Source: JAOUEA01 sp963810915
GTDB taxonomy: Bacteria; Actinomycetota; UBA4738; HRBIN12
Reading direction: 5' to 3'
DNA length: 64,000 nucleotides
NCBI GenBank assembly: GCA_963810915.1
Contig: CAWEPH010000001.1
Coordinates: 496,001-560,000, forward strand
Shown here: positions 36,310 to 45,819 of the stretch, piece by piece
Layout of the letters: each line of letters opens with the position of its first letter
How positions within the stretch are numbered: position 1 is the first letter of the stretch
Translations under genes and position numbers: made by a program
Notes under the pieces: model-generated
Told to the model about the DNA's origin: nothing
Databases searched by the model: none
Seen by the model: the letters and a program-made list of their open reading frames with translations, nothing else

Positions 36310-36705
36310 ATGACGTTCCTGGCGCTCGACATGACCGGCGGAGACCTCGCCCTCATCTTGATCTCCGTGGGGTTCCTCGCCATCGCGGGATTCCTCTGCG
36401 TGGTGCTGCTCAACACCTTCCGGGTCCTGGAGAGCACGAAGATGACGATCGACGCCTTCCGCCAGGAGACGGTGCCGCTCCTGCGGGAGGTCAAGACCTC
36501 GCTGGAGAAGACCAACCGCGAGCTCGATCGCGTCGACACCATGCTCACCTCCGCCACCGAGATCGTGAGCCGGGCGGAGAAGCTCACCGGGCTGGTGCAG
36601 GAGGCCGCGGCGAGCCCGCTCGTGAAGGTGATCAGCTTCGGCGCCGGGCTGCGCAAGGGCGTGGGTAAGGCCCGCGCGGGCAAGAAGGGCAGCAAACGGT
36701 CGTGA
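36310..36705 (+). CDS. DUF948 membrane protein (131 aa)
   Basis: One membrane helix (LALILISVGFLAIAGFLCVVLL), then a long amphipathic helical region with TSLEKTNRELDRVDTMLTSA, characteristic of DUF948, and a basic C terminus (RKGVGKARAGKKGSKRS). Function unknown. The gene stands between rarA and alaS as in other actinobacteria and overlaps the next small gene by four bases. Confidence 0.85.
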   Translation: MTFLALDMTGGDLALILISVGFLAIAGFLCVVLLNTFRVLESTKMTIDAFRQETVPLLREVKTSLEKTNRELDRVDTMLTSATEIVSRAEKLTGLVQEAAASPLVKVISFGAGLRKGVGKARAGKKGSKRS

Positions 36706-36965
36706 AGCGAGGGTTCTGGGTCGCCCTCGGACTGGGCGCCGGCGCCACCGGCGCCATCCTCGCCGGGCGATGGGGGAAGAAGCAGGCCAAGCGGGTGGCG
36801 CCGCAGACGCTCGCCCGCGAGGCGAAGGGTGGCATCCTCGATCTCGGGAAGCTCGTGAACGAGTCGATCGCCGAGGGCAAGCGTGCGATGGACGATCGGG
36901 AGGCTCAGCTCCGCCGCACCTACGAGGTCGACGTCGCGCCGCCGGCGGACGACCCCGCCGCCTGA
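36702..36965 (+). CDS. Small YtxH-like hypothetical protein (87 aa)
   Basis: Starts with KRGFWVALGLGAGATGAILAGRW, a Gly/Ala-rich membrane helix of the YtxH-like kind, followed by a charged helical region and an acidic end. Not assigned to a firm family. GTGA overlap with the DUF948 gene implies a joint role at the membrane. Confidence 0.75.
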   Translation: MKRGFWVALGLGAGATGAILAGRWGKKQAKRVAPQTLAREAKGGILDLGKLVNESIAEGKRAMDDREAQLRRTYEVDVAPPADDPAA

Positions 36966-36973
36966 CCCGCCGG

Positions 36974-36979
36974 TAGACT
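36974..36979 (+). promoter_or_regulatory. Leaderless-type -10 box for alaS
   Basis: TAGACT ends six bases before GTG 36986 and there is no ribosome-binding site, so alaS is probably translated from a leaderless mRNA. Confidence 0.45.
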
Positions 36980-36985
36980 CCCCGC

Positions 36986-39599
36986 GTGGACGGCGCCGAG
37001 ATCCGCGAGCGGTTCCTCTCGTTCTTCGAGGAACGAGCGCACAAGCGCGTCGCGAGCTCGTCCCTGATCCCCCCGCCCGAGTCGGGCCTGCTCCTCGCGA
37101 ACGCGGGCATGAACCAGTTCATCCCGTACTTCCTCGGCCAGGCGGAGCCCCCGTTCCGCCGCGCCACCAGCTGCCAGAAGTGCTTCCGGGCCAACGACAT
37201 CGAGAACGTCGGGCACACCGATCGCCACCTGACGCTCTTCGAGATGCTCGGGAACTTCTCCTTCGGCGACTACTTCAAAGCGGAGTCGTGCGCGTGGGGT
37301 CTCGAGCTCGTGACCGAGGGCTTCGGGATCGACGTCGACCGGCTCTGGATGTCGGTGTACGAGTCGGACGACGAGTCGATCGGGATCTGGCAGGACCTCG
37401 GCATCCCCGCCGAGCGGCTCGTGCGCCGGGGCAAGGCCGACAACTTCTGGTGGACGCACGCGGCGGGACCGGCCGGGCCCTGCAGCGAGATCTTCGTGGA
37501 TCGCGGCCCCGCGTTCGGACCCGAGGGGGGCCCCGCCGTCGACGAGGACCGGTTCATGGAGATCTGGAACCACGTCTTCATGCAGGACGAGGTGGACGCG
37601 CACGCGGAGGTCCTCGCCGAGCTCCCGGCGAAGAACATCGACACGGGGGCGAGCGTCGAGCGGCTGGCGGTGGCCCTGCAGGGCGCCGCGAACTTCTTCG
37701 AGACCGACCTATTCACGCCCATCCTCGAGGAGATCCAGTCCCTCAGCGGTCGGCACTACGGCGCCGACGAGCACGACGACATCTCCATCCGGATCATCGG
37801 GGAGCACGCCCGCGCGACCGCCTTCCTCGTCGCCGACGGCGTGCAGCCGTCCAACGAAGGCCGCGGCTACCTACTGCGCCGGATGCTTCGCCGCGTCGTC
37901 TCGCACGCGCGGCGTGTGGGGATCGAGGGCGCCGTGATGGCCCCGCTCGTCGACGTCGTGCAGCGCGAATTCGGGGACGCCTATCCGGAGCTGCGGGAGA
38001 ACCTCGCGTTCGTTCAGCAGGTGACGTCCAACGAGGAGGAGCGGTTCTCCGCCACGCTCCGGCAAGGCCTCGTGGTGTTCGAGGAGGCGAAGGGCCGCGC
38101 GGTCGACGGCCGGGTCTCCGGGGACGACGCGTTCCTGCTATCCGACACCCACGGGTTCCCGATCGAGCTCACCCAGGAACTGCTGGGTGACGCCGGTCTG
38201 AGCGTCGACACGGATCGGTTCGCGGAACTTCTCGAGCAGCAGCGGGCGCGCGCCCGCGAGGCCGCCAAGAAGGTGCCGATCGGCCTCGACGCCGGCGCCG
38301 TCCCGCCCGACGGAGTTCGTCGGGTACACCCAGCCGGAGGCAGAGGGCACGATCGTCACCCTGCTCGATCTCGAGAACCGGGAGCTCGACGTCGCCGAGG
38401 AGGGTCAAGAGGTCCGCCTCTTCCTCTCACGCACGCCGTTCTACGCGGAAGCGGGTGGGCAGGTCGGGGACCAGGGGCAGATCCGGACCCAGACCGGGAC
38501 CGTGCGGGTCACCGACGCCCAGTGGGCCGGGCCGACGGCCATCATGCACGTCGGGGTCGTCGAGTCGGGCGAGATCCGGCCCGGCCAGGACGCGATCGGC
38601 GAGATCGACCGGCTCCGCCGCGAGGCCACCGCCCGGGCGCATACCTCGACCCACGTCGTGCACTGGACCCTCAAGCACCTGTTGGGCGAGCACGCCCGCC
38701 AGGCCGGGTCGCTGGTGGGACCGGGGCGCCTGCGCTTCGACTTCCCCCATCCCGCATCCGTGCCGGCCGACGTGCTCACCGAGGCCGAGCTGGAGGCGAA
38801 TCGCCGCCTCGCCCGGGACGACGCGATCAACATCTTCGAGACGTCGATGGACGAGGCCAAGGCCCTCGGCGCGGTGGCGCTGTTCGGCGAGAAGTACGGC
38901 GACGTGGTGCGCGTGGTGGAGGTGGGGGACTACTCGCGGGAGCTCTGCGGAGGCACCCACGTCCCGCGCACCGGGAACATCGCGGTGATCCGCATCCTGG
39001 GCGAGGGCTCGATCGGCGCCGGGATGCGGCGGGTCGAGGCCCTGGTGGGGCCGGATGCGCTCCGCGAGATCAACGCCGAGCGCGAGCTCCTGCGCGGCCT
39101 CGTGGAGGCCCTCGGCAGCAAGGATCCACGGTCCGCGGCCGAGCACGCCCGTCGGGTGGTCGAGGAGAACAAGCGTCTGAAGAGCGAGCTCGGCCGGCTG
39201 AAGGCCGGCGACCGTGACGCCGTGATCGCGGAGCTCGCGGGAGGGGCGCTCGACGTGGCCGGGGTGTCGCTGGTCGTGAGCGAGGTCCCAGGGTCCGATG
39301 CGGGCGCCCTCCGCGAGCTCGCGCAGAAGGTCCGCGACCGACTCGCCGCCGGCCCCGCCGCCGTGGTCCTGGGCGCGGCCGGTGACGGGAAGGCCCAGCT
39401 GGTGGCGGCCTGCACCCCTGCGGCGGTCGAGCGCGGGGTGACCGGACCGGCGCTGCTCGAGATCGCGGGCCGTTCGATCGGAGGCGGGGCCGGCGGCAAG
39501 GACATCCTGGCGATGGCGGGCGGGAAGCGCGCCGACGCCTTGGCCGAGGCGCTGGGCGGGATCCCGGCCCGGCTCGCGGAGCTCGTGGGCCCGATCTGA
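36986..39599 (+). CDS. alaS: Alanyl-tRNA synthetase (about 870 aa, one frameshift)
   Basis: Aminoacylation domain with FLSFFEERAHKRVASSSLIP, NAGMNQFIPYFLG and QKCFRANDIENVGHTDRH; editing domain with SRTPFYAEAGGQVGDQG, the HxxxH zinc element in AHTSTHVVHW, and CGGTHVPRTG; a C-terminal coiled coil and C-Ala domain ending GGGAGGKDILAMAGGK. One extra G after CCC at about 38305-38310 breaks VPPTEFVGYTQPE, between the two domains. ruvX starts one base after the stop. Confidence 0.95.
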
Positions 39600-39600
39600 G

Positions 39601-40032
39601 GTGGAGGACGCGAAGGTCGCGGGGCGTGCGCTCGGCCTCGACCTCGGGGACGCGCGCATCGGCGTGGCGTTGAGCGACCCGGAGCGCCGGGTTGCGGTCT
39701 CGATCGGCACGATCCACGTGGGCCAGCCCCCGGGCGAACTGAAGGCCGTGGCGTCCCTGGTTCGGGAGCACGAGGTCGGGCTCGTGGTGGTGGGGCTCCC
39801 GCTGTCCATGTCGGGGGAGGCGGGCGCGCGCGCCCAACAGGCCGAGGGGTTCGCCCAGGCGTTGCGCGCGGCGGTCGAGGTCCCCGTGGAGCTGCAGGAC
39901 GAGCGGCTGTCCACCGTCGAAGCCGAGCGCGGGCTCCGCGACGCCGGGGTGAAGGGACGCGACCGGCGCAACGTGGTCGACCGCACGGCGGCCGCCGTGA
40001 TCCTGCAGTCCTGGCTGGACGCGCACCGATGA
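39601..40032 (+). CDS. ruvX: RuvX/YqgF family nuclease (143 aa)
   Basis: RNase H-fold protein, proposed Holliday junction resolvase or 16S rRNA maturation nuclease. LGLDLGDARIGVALSD holds the first catalytic Asp, VVGLPLSMSGEAGARAQ and LQDERLSTVEAERGL the middle acidic residue, and VVDRTAAAVILQSWLD the last Asp. Conserved position between alaS and mltG. Confidence 0.95.
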   Translation: MEDAKVAGRALGLDLGDARIGVALSDPERRVAVSIGTIHVGQPPGELKAVASLVREHEVGLVVVGLPLSMSGEAGARAQQAEGFAQALRAAVEVPVELQDERLSTVEAERGLRDAGVKGRDRRNVVDRTAAAVILQSWLDAHR

Positions 40033-40055
40033 CGGGAGCGGACGTCGCCGGCCGG

Positions 40056-40061
40056 TATCCT
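40056..40061 (+). promoter_or_regulatory. Candidate -10 box for mltG
   Basis: TATCCT nine bases before ATG 40071; the same hexamer precedes the pyr leader at 61571. Confidence 0.35.
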
Positions 40062-40070
40062 CGGTGACCG

Positions 40071-41147
40071 ATGCAGGACCAGTCGACCTCGCGCCGGGCG
40101 AGCCGCCACGACGACCGCGGATCGTCCGCGCAGGACCTCGCTCATCGTGCTCTTCCTCGTCTTCCTCGTGCTGGTGGCGACCGTGGTCGTGGCCGCGGGA
40201 CGCTACCGCGGGTGCAAGTCGGCACCGGACGGCCCCTCGAAGGACGTGACGTTCACCGTCGCGGACGGAGCGACGGCGAACGCCGTGGTGAACGACCTCG
40301 CCTCGGCAGGGACTCGTGCGCTGCGGCGGGTTCGTGGGGAGCCTGCTGATCCGCGGGACGGGGAAGGCTTCCGAGATCCGGGCGGGCACCTACACCCTCA
40401 CGAGGGGCATGGACCTCGACCAGATCATGGTCGTCCTCACCTCGCCACCACCAAAGGTCCCCACGGTGAACGTGCTGATCCCGCCCGGCTATCGGCTCAC
40501 GCAGATCGCCGCGCGGGTGCAGCAGGCTCTGGGGATCCCGCAGAAGGCGTTCCTCGACGCCGCCAACAGCGGCGACTATGCGCTCGAGCCGTACCTCCCG
40601 AAGGGGACCTCCACTGTCGAGGGCTTCCTCTTCCCCGAGACGTACCGCTTCGCCAAGCAGGGCACCACGGCCGACGAGGTGATCACGCGTCTGCTCGACC
40701 AGTTCCGGTCGGAGGCCCAGGGACTCCCGTGGGAGAACGCCAAGTCGCTCGGCGTCACCCCGTATCAGATCGTCGTGATCGCCTCGATGATCGAGGAGGA
40801 GGCCAAGATCGATGCGGATCGACCGAAGATCGCCGCGGTGATCTACAACCGGCTGGCGAAGGGCATGACGCTCGGGATCGACGCCACCGTCGGCTACATC
40901 GACCCCGACCCGTCGAACGGCCTCACGGACGCGGACCTGGCGATCGACAGCCCCTACAACACGCGACTCAATCCGGGGCTCCCGCCCACGCCCATCGCGA
41001 GCCCGTGGACCGCATCGCTGCGCGCCGCGCTGGAGCCGGCCGCACGTGCCGTACCTCTACTACGTGGCCTGCGGGTCGGGCGGGGGCCATCGCTTCAGCA
41101 CCGACTACGCCGTGTTCCTGCGCGACAAGGCCGCCTGCCTTGGTTGA
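40071..41147 (+). CDS. mltG: Endolytic murein transglycosylase MltG (about 357 aa, three frameshifts)
   Basis: Membrane-anchored YceG-family enzyme that cuts nascent glycan strands. A membrane helix (TSLIVLFLVFLVLVATVVVA), then TFTVADGATANAVVNDL, the LysM-like region, and the catalytic core IVVIASMIEEEAKIDADRPK with the active Glu, followed by IDATVGYI and PYNTRLNPGLPPTPI. Breaks: one indel near 40110-40135 (N terminus; ATG 40071 with an extra base, or GTG 40064 with a missing base), one extra base in GGGA at 40309-40312, and one near 41040-41044 restoring EPAHVPYLYYVACGSGG. aroE overlaps the end. Confidence 0.9.
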
Positions 41148-41998
41148 GGACATCCGTCCGAGGGTCCACGGGGGCACACACACCGTGGGCATCATCGGGT
41201 GGCCCGTCGACCATAGCCTCTCGCCCGCCCTGCACAACGCGGCCTTCGCCGCCGCAGGGCTCGACTGGGTCTACGTACCGCTGCCGGTGGCGCCCGGGGC
41301 GCTGTCTGAAGCGCTGAACGGCCTGGTGGCGGCGGGGTTCTCCGGAGCGAACGTCACGATGCCGCACAAGACCGAGGCCGCGGAGCGCGCGCACGATCTG
41401 TCCGAGGATGCCCGGCGCCTCGGGGCCGTGAACACCATCGTGATCGAGGACGGTAGGCTGCACGGGCACAACACCGACGTCGGTGGCTTCGAGCGATTCC
41501 TGCGCAGGGATGCGGGGTTCGACCCGGCCGGGCGCTCGGTCCTGCTGTATGGGGCCGGGGGAGCGGCGCGCGCCGCGGCCCTGGCCGTCATGAGGGCCGG
41601 CGCCGCCTCCGTGATCGTCGCCGTGCGGGAACCGGCGCGAGCCGTCGATCTGCGGGGCGCCCTCGCCGGCCTCCCGGGCGAGCTCCGGATCCTGCCGCTC
41701 GAGGACGCTCCCGGCGTGCGGGCCGATCTCATCGTCAACGCGACCCCGGTCGGCATCGCGGGCGACGTGCTTCCCCTGCCGCCCCTCGAACCGGCGACCC
41801 TCGTCGTCGACCTCCTCTACCACCCGTGCCACGACCCCGTTGCTCGCCGAGGCTCACGCGGCCGGCGCCTCGGCGTTCGGCGGGCTCGGACTGCTCCTGC
41901 AGCAGGCCGCGCTCTCCTTCGAGCTGTGGACGGCGACGCCCGCCCCGCTCGACGTGATGTCGGCCGCCGCGCTCGCCGAACTCGCGGGGCGTGGCTGA
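41140..41998 (+). CDS. aroE: Shikimate dehydrogenase (about 285 aa, one frameshift)
   Basis: NADPH-dependent reduction of 3-dehydroshikimate. VGIIGWPVDHSLSPALHNAAF binds shikimate, GANVTMPHKTEAAE holds the catalytic Lys, HNTDVGGFERF follows, and the dinucleotide motif is LYGAGGAARAAALAV. One extra base at about 41826 (CACCCGTGCCACG) breaks LLYHPATTPLLAEAHAAGA; the corrected end reads AALAELAGRG. Likely start is TTG 41140, eight bases inside mltG; no ribosome-binding site seen. The pilus island begins 68 bases downstream. Confidence 0.92.
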
Positions 41999-42066
41999 GG
42001 CCGCTCCGAGGGCATCCGAGGGCCGTGAGCATCGCTCGCCCCTCAAGCGCGGGGCGTTCACCGACG

Positions 42067-42909
42067 ATGCATCCGGAAGAGATGGACGACTACTCCGCGC
42101 TCGCGCAGCGGATCTCGGTCAGCGTCCACGAGGTGCGAGGGTGTCTCCTGCTGTCCAGGGACGGATTGGTCCTGGGGGCGTTCCCCGAAGAGGAGGAGAA
42201 CCTCGCGAAGGGGGCATGGCTGCGCTTCTGCGCGCTCGGCGAGCCCGAACGCAGCTTCGTCGAGTTCACCGATCAGGTCTGGGCCTACGTCAAACGTGGC
42301 CCCTACGCGGCGTTCGCCCTCGCCGATGCCGGCGTCCGACCCGGGATCCTCGTGGATCAGCTCGAGCAGATGCTGATGACCGCCGACGAGGGACGATCGC
42401 GACGTGACACCCTCCGGGTCCCCGACGCCGCCTCGGCCCCGTCGGGGAAGCCCAGGACCTCGCTGCATCCACCCGCCCCCAAGGCCGACCCGGTCGAGGT
42501 CGTCGCCGTCGAGTCGGCCCCGCTCACCGCCGCGGAATCGGCGTCGGCCGGGCCGTGGAAGCACCACACGCCTCCCGAGCCGGCGGCCGTCGGCGGCGCG
42601 GAGCCATCGGTGGAGGCGACGGCTCCGGAGCCCGTGGTCGCGGCCCCTCCCGCCCCCGCGGCGGCCGAGCCTACGCCGGTGGCGGACGTCGCACCGTCGC
42701 CCGAGGCACCGGGCGCGCAGCCGCCGGACGGGACGCGCGCACCCGCGGAGGAGGCCGTCGGATCGGCCCTCGGCAAGGAGCCGAAGAGGCTGGTCGGAGG
42801 GGCCGGAGGGCCCGAGGAGGAGGAGACCGAGGTCGACCGGGTGCTGCTGGCCAAAGAGTTCTCGGGATTGCTTCAGGTGGACATGGGCGATGACGAAGTT
42901 AGTTCCTGA
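42067..42909 (+). CDS. Roadblock/LC7-like N-terminal domain protein with long Pro/Ala-rich tail (280 aa)
   Basis: Residues 1-105 look like a Roadblock/LC7 fold: YSALAQRISVSVHEVRGCLLLSRDGLVLG, then a strand-helix pattern ending GILVDQLEQMLMT. The rest is low-complexity Ala/Pro/Glu (about 110-255), closing with a conserved-looking VDRVLLAKEFSGLLQVD. Roadblock proteins such as MglB act as partners of small GTPases; no MglA-like GTPase is encoded here. It is the first gene of the pilus island, 31 bases before pilB. Role in pilus control is inferred from position. Similarity is by eye and moderate. Confidence 0.6.
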   Translation: MHPEEMDDYSALAQRISVSVHEVRGCLLLSRDGLVLGAFPEEEENLAKGAWLRFCALGEPERSFVEFTDQVWAYVKRGPYAAFALADAGVRPGILVDQLEQMLMTADEGRSRRDTLRVPDAASAPSGKPRTSLHPPAPKADPVEVVAVESAPLTAAESASAGPWKHHTPPEPAAVGGAEPSVEATAPEPVVAAPPAPAAAEPTPVADVAPSPEAPGAQPPDGTRAPAEEAVGSALGKEPKRLVGGAGGPEEEETEVDRVLLAKEFSGLLQVDMGDDEVSS

Positions 42910-42940
42910 CGACCTAGACCGAACGGACGCCGAGGCCTAG

Positions 42941-44623
42941 ATGACGACGGTGAAGCGTAAGTCGAAGCAGCTCGGTCAGATCCTGATCGAGCAGGGCTTC
43001 ATCACGCCCGAGCAGCTGGACCAGGCGCTCGAGGAGCATCGCCGCACGCCCAAGTCGCTGGGCCGCACCCTCATCGACATGGGGATGATCAAGGAGGGGG
43101 ACCTCGTCCGCGCCCTCGCCGAACAGGTCGGGCTCGAGTTCGTCGACCTCTCCGAGTACTCGGTCGATCCCACGGCGACGACGCTGCTCCCGGAGGCGCT
43201 GGCCCGTCGCTACCGGGCGATCCCGATCGGAGAGCGGGACGGCAAGTTGCTCGTGGCGATGTCCGACCCCGCCAACGTCTACGCGCTCGACGACATCCGC
43301 ACGATCACCAACCGGGACGTCCAGCCCTTGGTGGCGACGGCGGCCGATGTCGAGCAGGCGATCCAGAAGTTCGCGGGGATGGACGGTCAGGTCGAGGCTC
43401 TCGCCAGCGTCGCCTCGGAGGCGCTGGACGAAGAGGAGCATCTGGAGGCGGCGCTCGAGGACGCGCCCATCGTCAAGCTCGTGAACGCCATCATGACCCA
43501 GGCCGTGGGCGACCGCGCCTCCGACGTCCACATCGAGCCGGCGGAGAAGAACGTGCGGATCCGGTTCCGCGTCGACGGCGTGCTGCACGAGCCGATGCCG
43601 CCTGCGCCGAAGAACATCCAGGGTGGGCTCATCAGCCGTCTGAAGGTCATGGCGGACCTCAACATCGCGGAGAAGCGCGTGCCTCAGGACGGCCGGATCA
43701 GCATGAAGGTGGGCGGCAAGCCGCTCGACCTTCGACTCGCCACGCTCCCCACGGTGTTCGGCGAGAAGGTCGTGATCCGTATCCTCGACAAGACGAACGC
43801 CCTCCTGCGCCTGGAGGACCTCGGCTTCCTGGAGGAGTCCTACAAGTCGTTCGCCCGGTCGTTCAAGAAGCCCTACGGCGCGATCCTCGTGACCGGGCCG
43901 ACGGGCTCCGGGAAGTCGACGACGATGTACTCGACGCTGAACATCCTGAACGAGGTCGACAAGAACATCATCACCGTCGAGGACCCGGTCGAGTACCGGT
44001 TGAACGGCGTGAACCAGATCCAGGTGAACCCCAAGGCGGGGCTGACGTTCGCGAGCGCCCTGCGGTCGATCCTGCGCGCCGACCCCGACATCGTGTTGAT
44101 CGGTGAGATCCGTGACAAGGAGACGGCCACGATCGCGATCGAGGCCGCCCTCACAGGTCACCTCGTGCTCTCGTCGTTGCACACGAACGACGCGGCGAGC
44201 GCCATCACGCGTCTCACCGAGATGGACGTCGAGACGTTCCTGGTGGCCTCGGCGATCGACTGCGTGATCGCCCAGCGGCTCGCCCGCAAGCTCTGCGAGC
44301 GCTGCAAGGAGGCCTACAAGCCCGAGCAGAACGAGCTCCTCGAGGCCGGCTACCCCGAATGGCTCTGGCCCGAGATCACCGAGCTCCACCGCGCGGCGGG
44401 TTGCGCCGCGTGTTCGAACACCGGGTATCGAGGCCGGATCGGGCTCTACGAAGTGATGCCGATGAGCGAAGAGATCGAGCGGCTCACGGTGGAGCGCGGT
44501 TCTGCCGAACAGATCAGAACGATCGCGCTGCAGCAAGGCATGATCTCCCTCCGTGATGACGGTCTGGAGAAAACGAGGATGGGGATCACCTCCATCGAGG
44601 AAGTCGCAAGGGTGGTGAAGTGA
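42941..44623 (+). CDS. pilB: Type IV pilus assembly ATPase PilB (560 aa)
   Basis: Hexameric motor that drives pilus extension. N-terminal MshEN-type domain (LGQILIEQGFITPEQLDQAL, about residues 10-145), then the secretion ATPase core: Walker A GPTGSGKSTT near 320, Asp box ITVEDPVEYRL, Walker B DPDIVLIGEIRDKETA and His box HLVLSSLHTNDA. A tetracysteine zinc site CERC...CAAC spans about residues 452-491, as in PilB/GspE. pilT overlaps by four bases. Confidence 0.97.
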   Translation: MTTVKRKSKQLGQILIEQGFITPEQLDQALEEHRRTPKSLGRTLIDMGMIKEGDLVRALAEQVGLEFVDLSEYSVDPTATTLLPEALARRYRAIPIGERDGKLLVAMSDPANVYALDDIRTITNRDVQPLVATAADVEQAIQKFAGMDGQVEALASVASEALDEEEHLEAALEDAPIVKLVNAIMTQAVGDRASDVHIEPAEKNVRIRFRVDGVLHEPMPPAPKNIQGGLISRLKVMADLNIAEKRVPQDGRISMKVGGKPLDLRLATLPTVFGEKVVIRILDKTNALLRLEDLGFLEESYKSFARSFKKPYGAILVTGPTGSGKSTTMYSTLNILNEVDKNIITVEDPVEYRLNGVNQIQVNPKAGLTFASALRSILRADPDIVLIGEIRDKETATIAIEAALTGHLVLSSLHTNDAASAITRLTEMDVETFLVASAIDCVIAQRLARKLCERCKEAYKPEQNELLEAGYPEWLWPEITELHRAAGCAACSNTGYRGRIGLYEVMPMSEEIERLTVERGSAEQIRTIALQQGMISLRDDGLEKTRMGITSIEEVARVVK

Positions 44624-45810
44624 CGGTGAGCATGACGACCCCGCACGAAGACGACACGCAGATCCCGATCCCGGAACTCCTCGGGGTGCTCCTGGACATG
44701 GAGGGCTCGGACCTGCACCTGACCGCCGGATCGCCTCCGGTGGTCCGCGTGCACGGCGAGCTCGAGCGGATCGAGAAGTACGCCCCGATGTCCCCGCGGG
44801 CCCTCCAGGGCATGATCTACGCGATCCTGCCCCAGAAGCTCCGTGAGCGCTTCGAGCAGGAGCTCGAGCTGGACATGTCCTACTCGCTGCCCGGACGCGC
44901 CCGGTTCCGCGTGAACGTCTACATGCAGCGTGACTCGATCGGGGCCGCGTTCCGCGTGATCCCGTTCGAGATCAAGGACATCCAGACGCTCGGGCTCCCG
45001 CCGGTGGTGGCGGACCTGGCGCGGTTCCCGCGCGGGTTCGTGGTGGTCACGGGGCCCACCGGGTCCGGTAAGTCCACGACCCTGGCCTCGATGGTGGACG
45101 TCGTCAACCTCGAGCGCCACGGCCACATCATGACCGTCGAGGACCCCATCGAGTTCCTGCACAAGCACAAGAGCTGCATCGTGAACCAGCGCGAGGTGGG
45201 TGCGGACACCCACGGGTTCGGCCAGGCTCTGAAGCACGTCTTGCGCCAGGACCCCGACGTCATCCTGGTCGGCGAGATGCGTGACCTCGAGACGATCTCG
45301 ACCGCGATCACCGCGGCCGAGACAGGCCACCTCGTCTTCGCCACCCTGCACACGCAGGACGCGCCGCAGACGATCGACCGCATCATCGACGTGTTCCCCC
45401 CGCACCAGCAGCAGCAGGTGCGCGTGCAGCTCGCGACGACCCTGCAGGGCGTCGTCACCCAGCAGCTCATCCCGACCTCCGACGGGAAGGGCCGCGCCGT
45501 GGCCTGCGAGGTCATGGTGGCGACGCCGGCCATCCGGAACCTGATCCGCGAGGGCAAGGTGCACCAGATCTACTCGGCCATGCAGGCCGGCGGCCGCTTC
45601 GGCATGCAGACGATGGACATGTCGCTCGCCGGGCACGTGAAGTCGGGGAAGATCTCCCAGCAGATGGCGTTCGAGCGGTGCCACGACCCCGAGGAGCTCC
45701 AGCGCCTCGTGGGCGGCGGCTTCGGCGGCGCCTCCATCAACGACGGCTACGACGCGCCTGCGGGCATGTCCTTGGGTGGACCCATGGGCGGCTCGATGGG
45801 CGGCATGTAG
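44620..45810 (+). CDS. pilT: Pilus retraction ATPase PilT (396 aa)
   Basis: Drives pilus depolymerisation, hence twitching or uptake. SDLHLTAGSPPVVRVHGEL at the N terminus, Walker A GPTGSGKSTT near residue 146, Asp box MTVEDPIEFLH, Walker B DPDVILVGEMRDLETI, the PilT-specific AIRNLIREGKVHQIYSAMQ and GMQTMDMSLA. A Gly/Met-rich tail (MSLGGPMGGSMGGM) is unusual. GTG start overlaps pilB. Confidence 0.96.
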   Translation: MTVSMTTPHEDDTQIPIPELLGVLLDMEGSDLHLTAGSPPVVRVHGELERIEKYAPMSPRALQGMIYAILPQKLRERFEQELELDMSYSLPGRARFRVNVYMQRDSIGAAFRVIPFEIKDIQTLGLPPVVADLARFPRGFVVVTGPTGSGKSTTLASMVDVVNLERHGHIMTVEDPIEFLHKHKSCIVNQREVGADTHGFGQALKHVLRQDPDVILVGEMRDLETISTAITAAETGHLVFATLHTQDAPQTIDRIIDVFPPHQQQQVRVQLATTLQGVVTQQLIPTSDGKGRAVACEVMVATPAIRNLIREGKVHQIYSAMQAGGRFGMQTMDMSLAGHVKSGKISQQMAFERCHDPEELQRLVGGGFGGASINDGYDAPAGMSLGGPMGGSMGGM

Positions 45811-45819
45811 GAGGCCCCG

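Noticed and set aside
40147..42909. A single frame joining MltG, AroE and the Roadblock-like protein as one fusion protein
   Set aside because: It exists only because of the indels in mltG and aroE. The family-typical C termini of MltG (stop at 41147) and AroE (stop at 41998) lie in other frames, so these are three genes.
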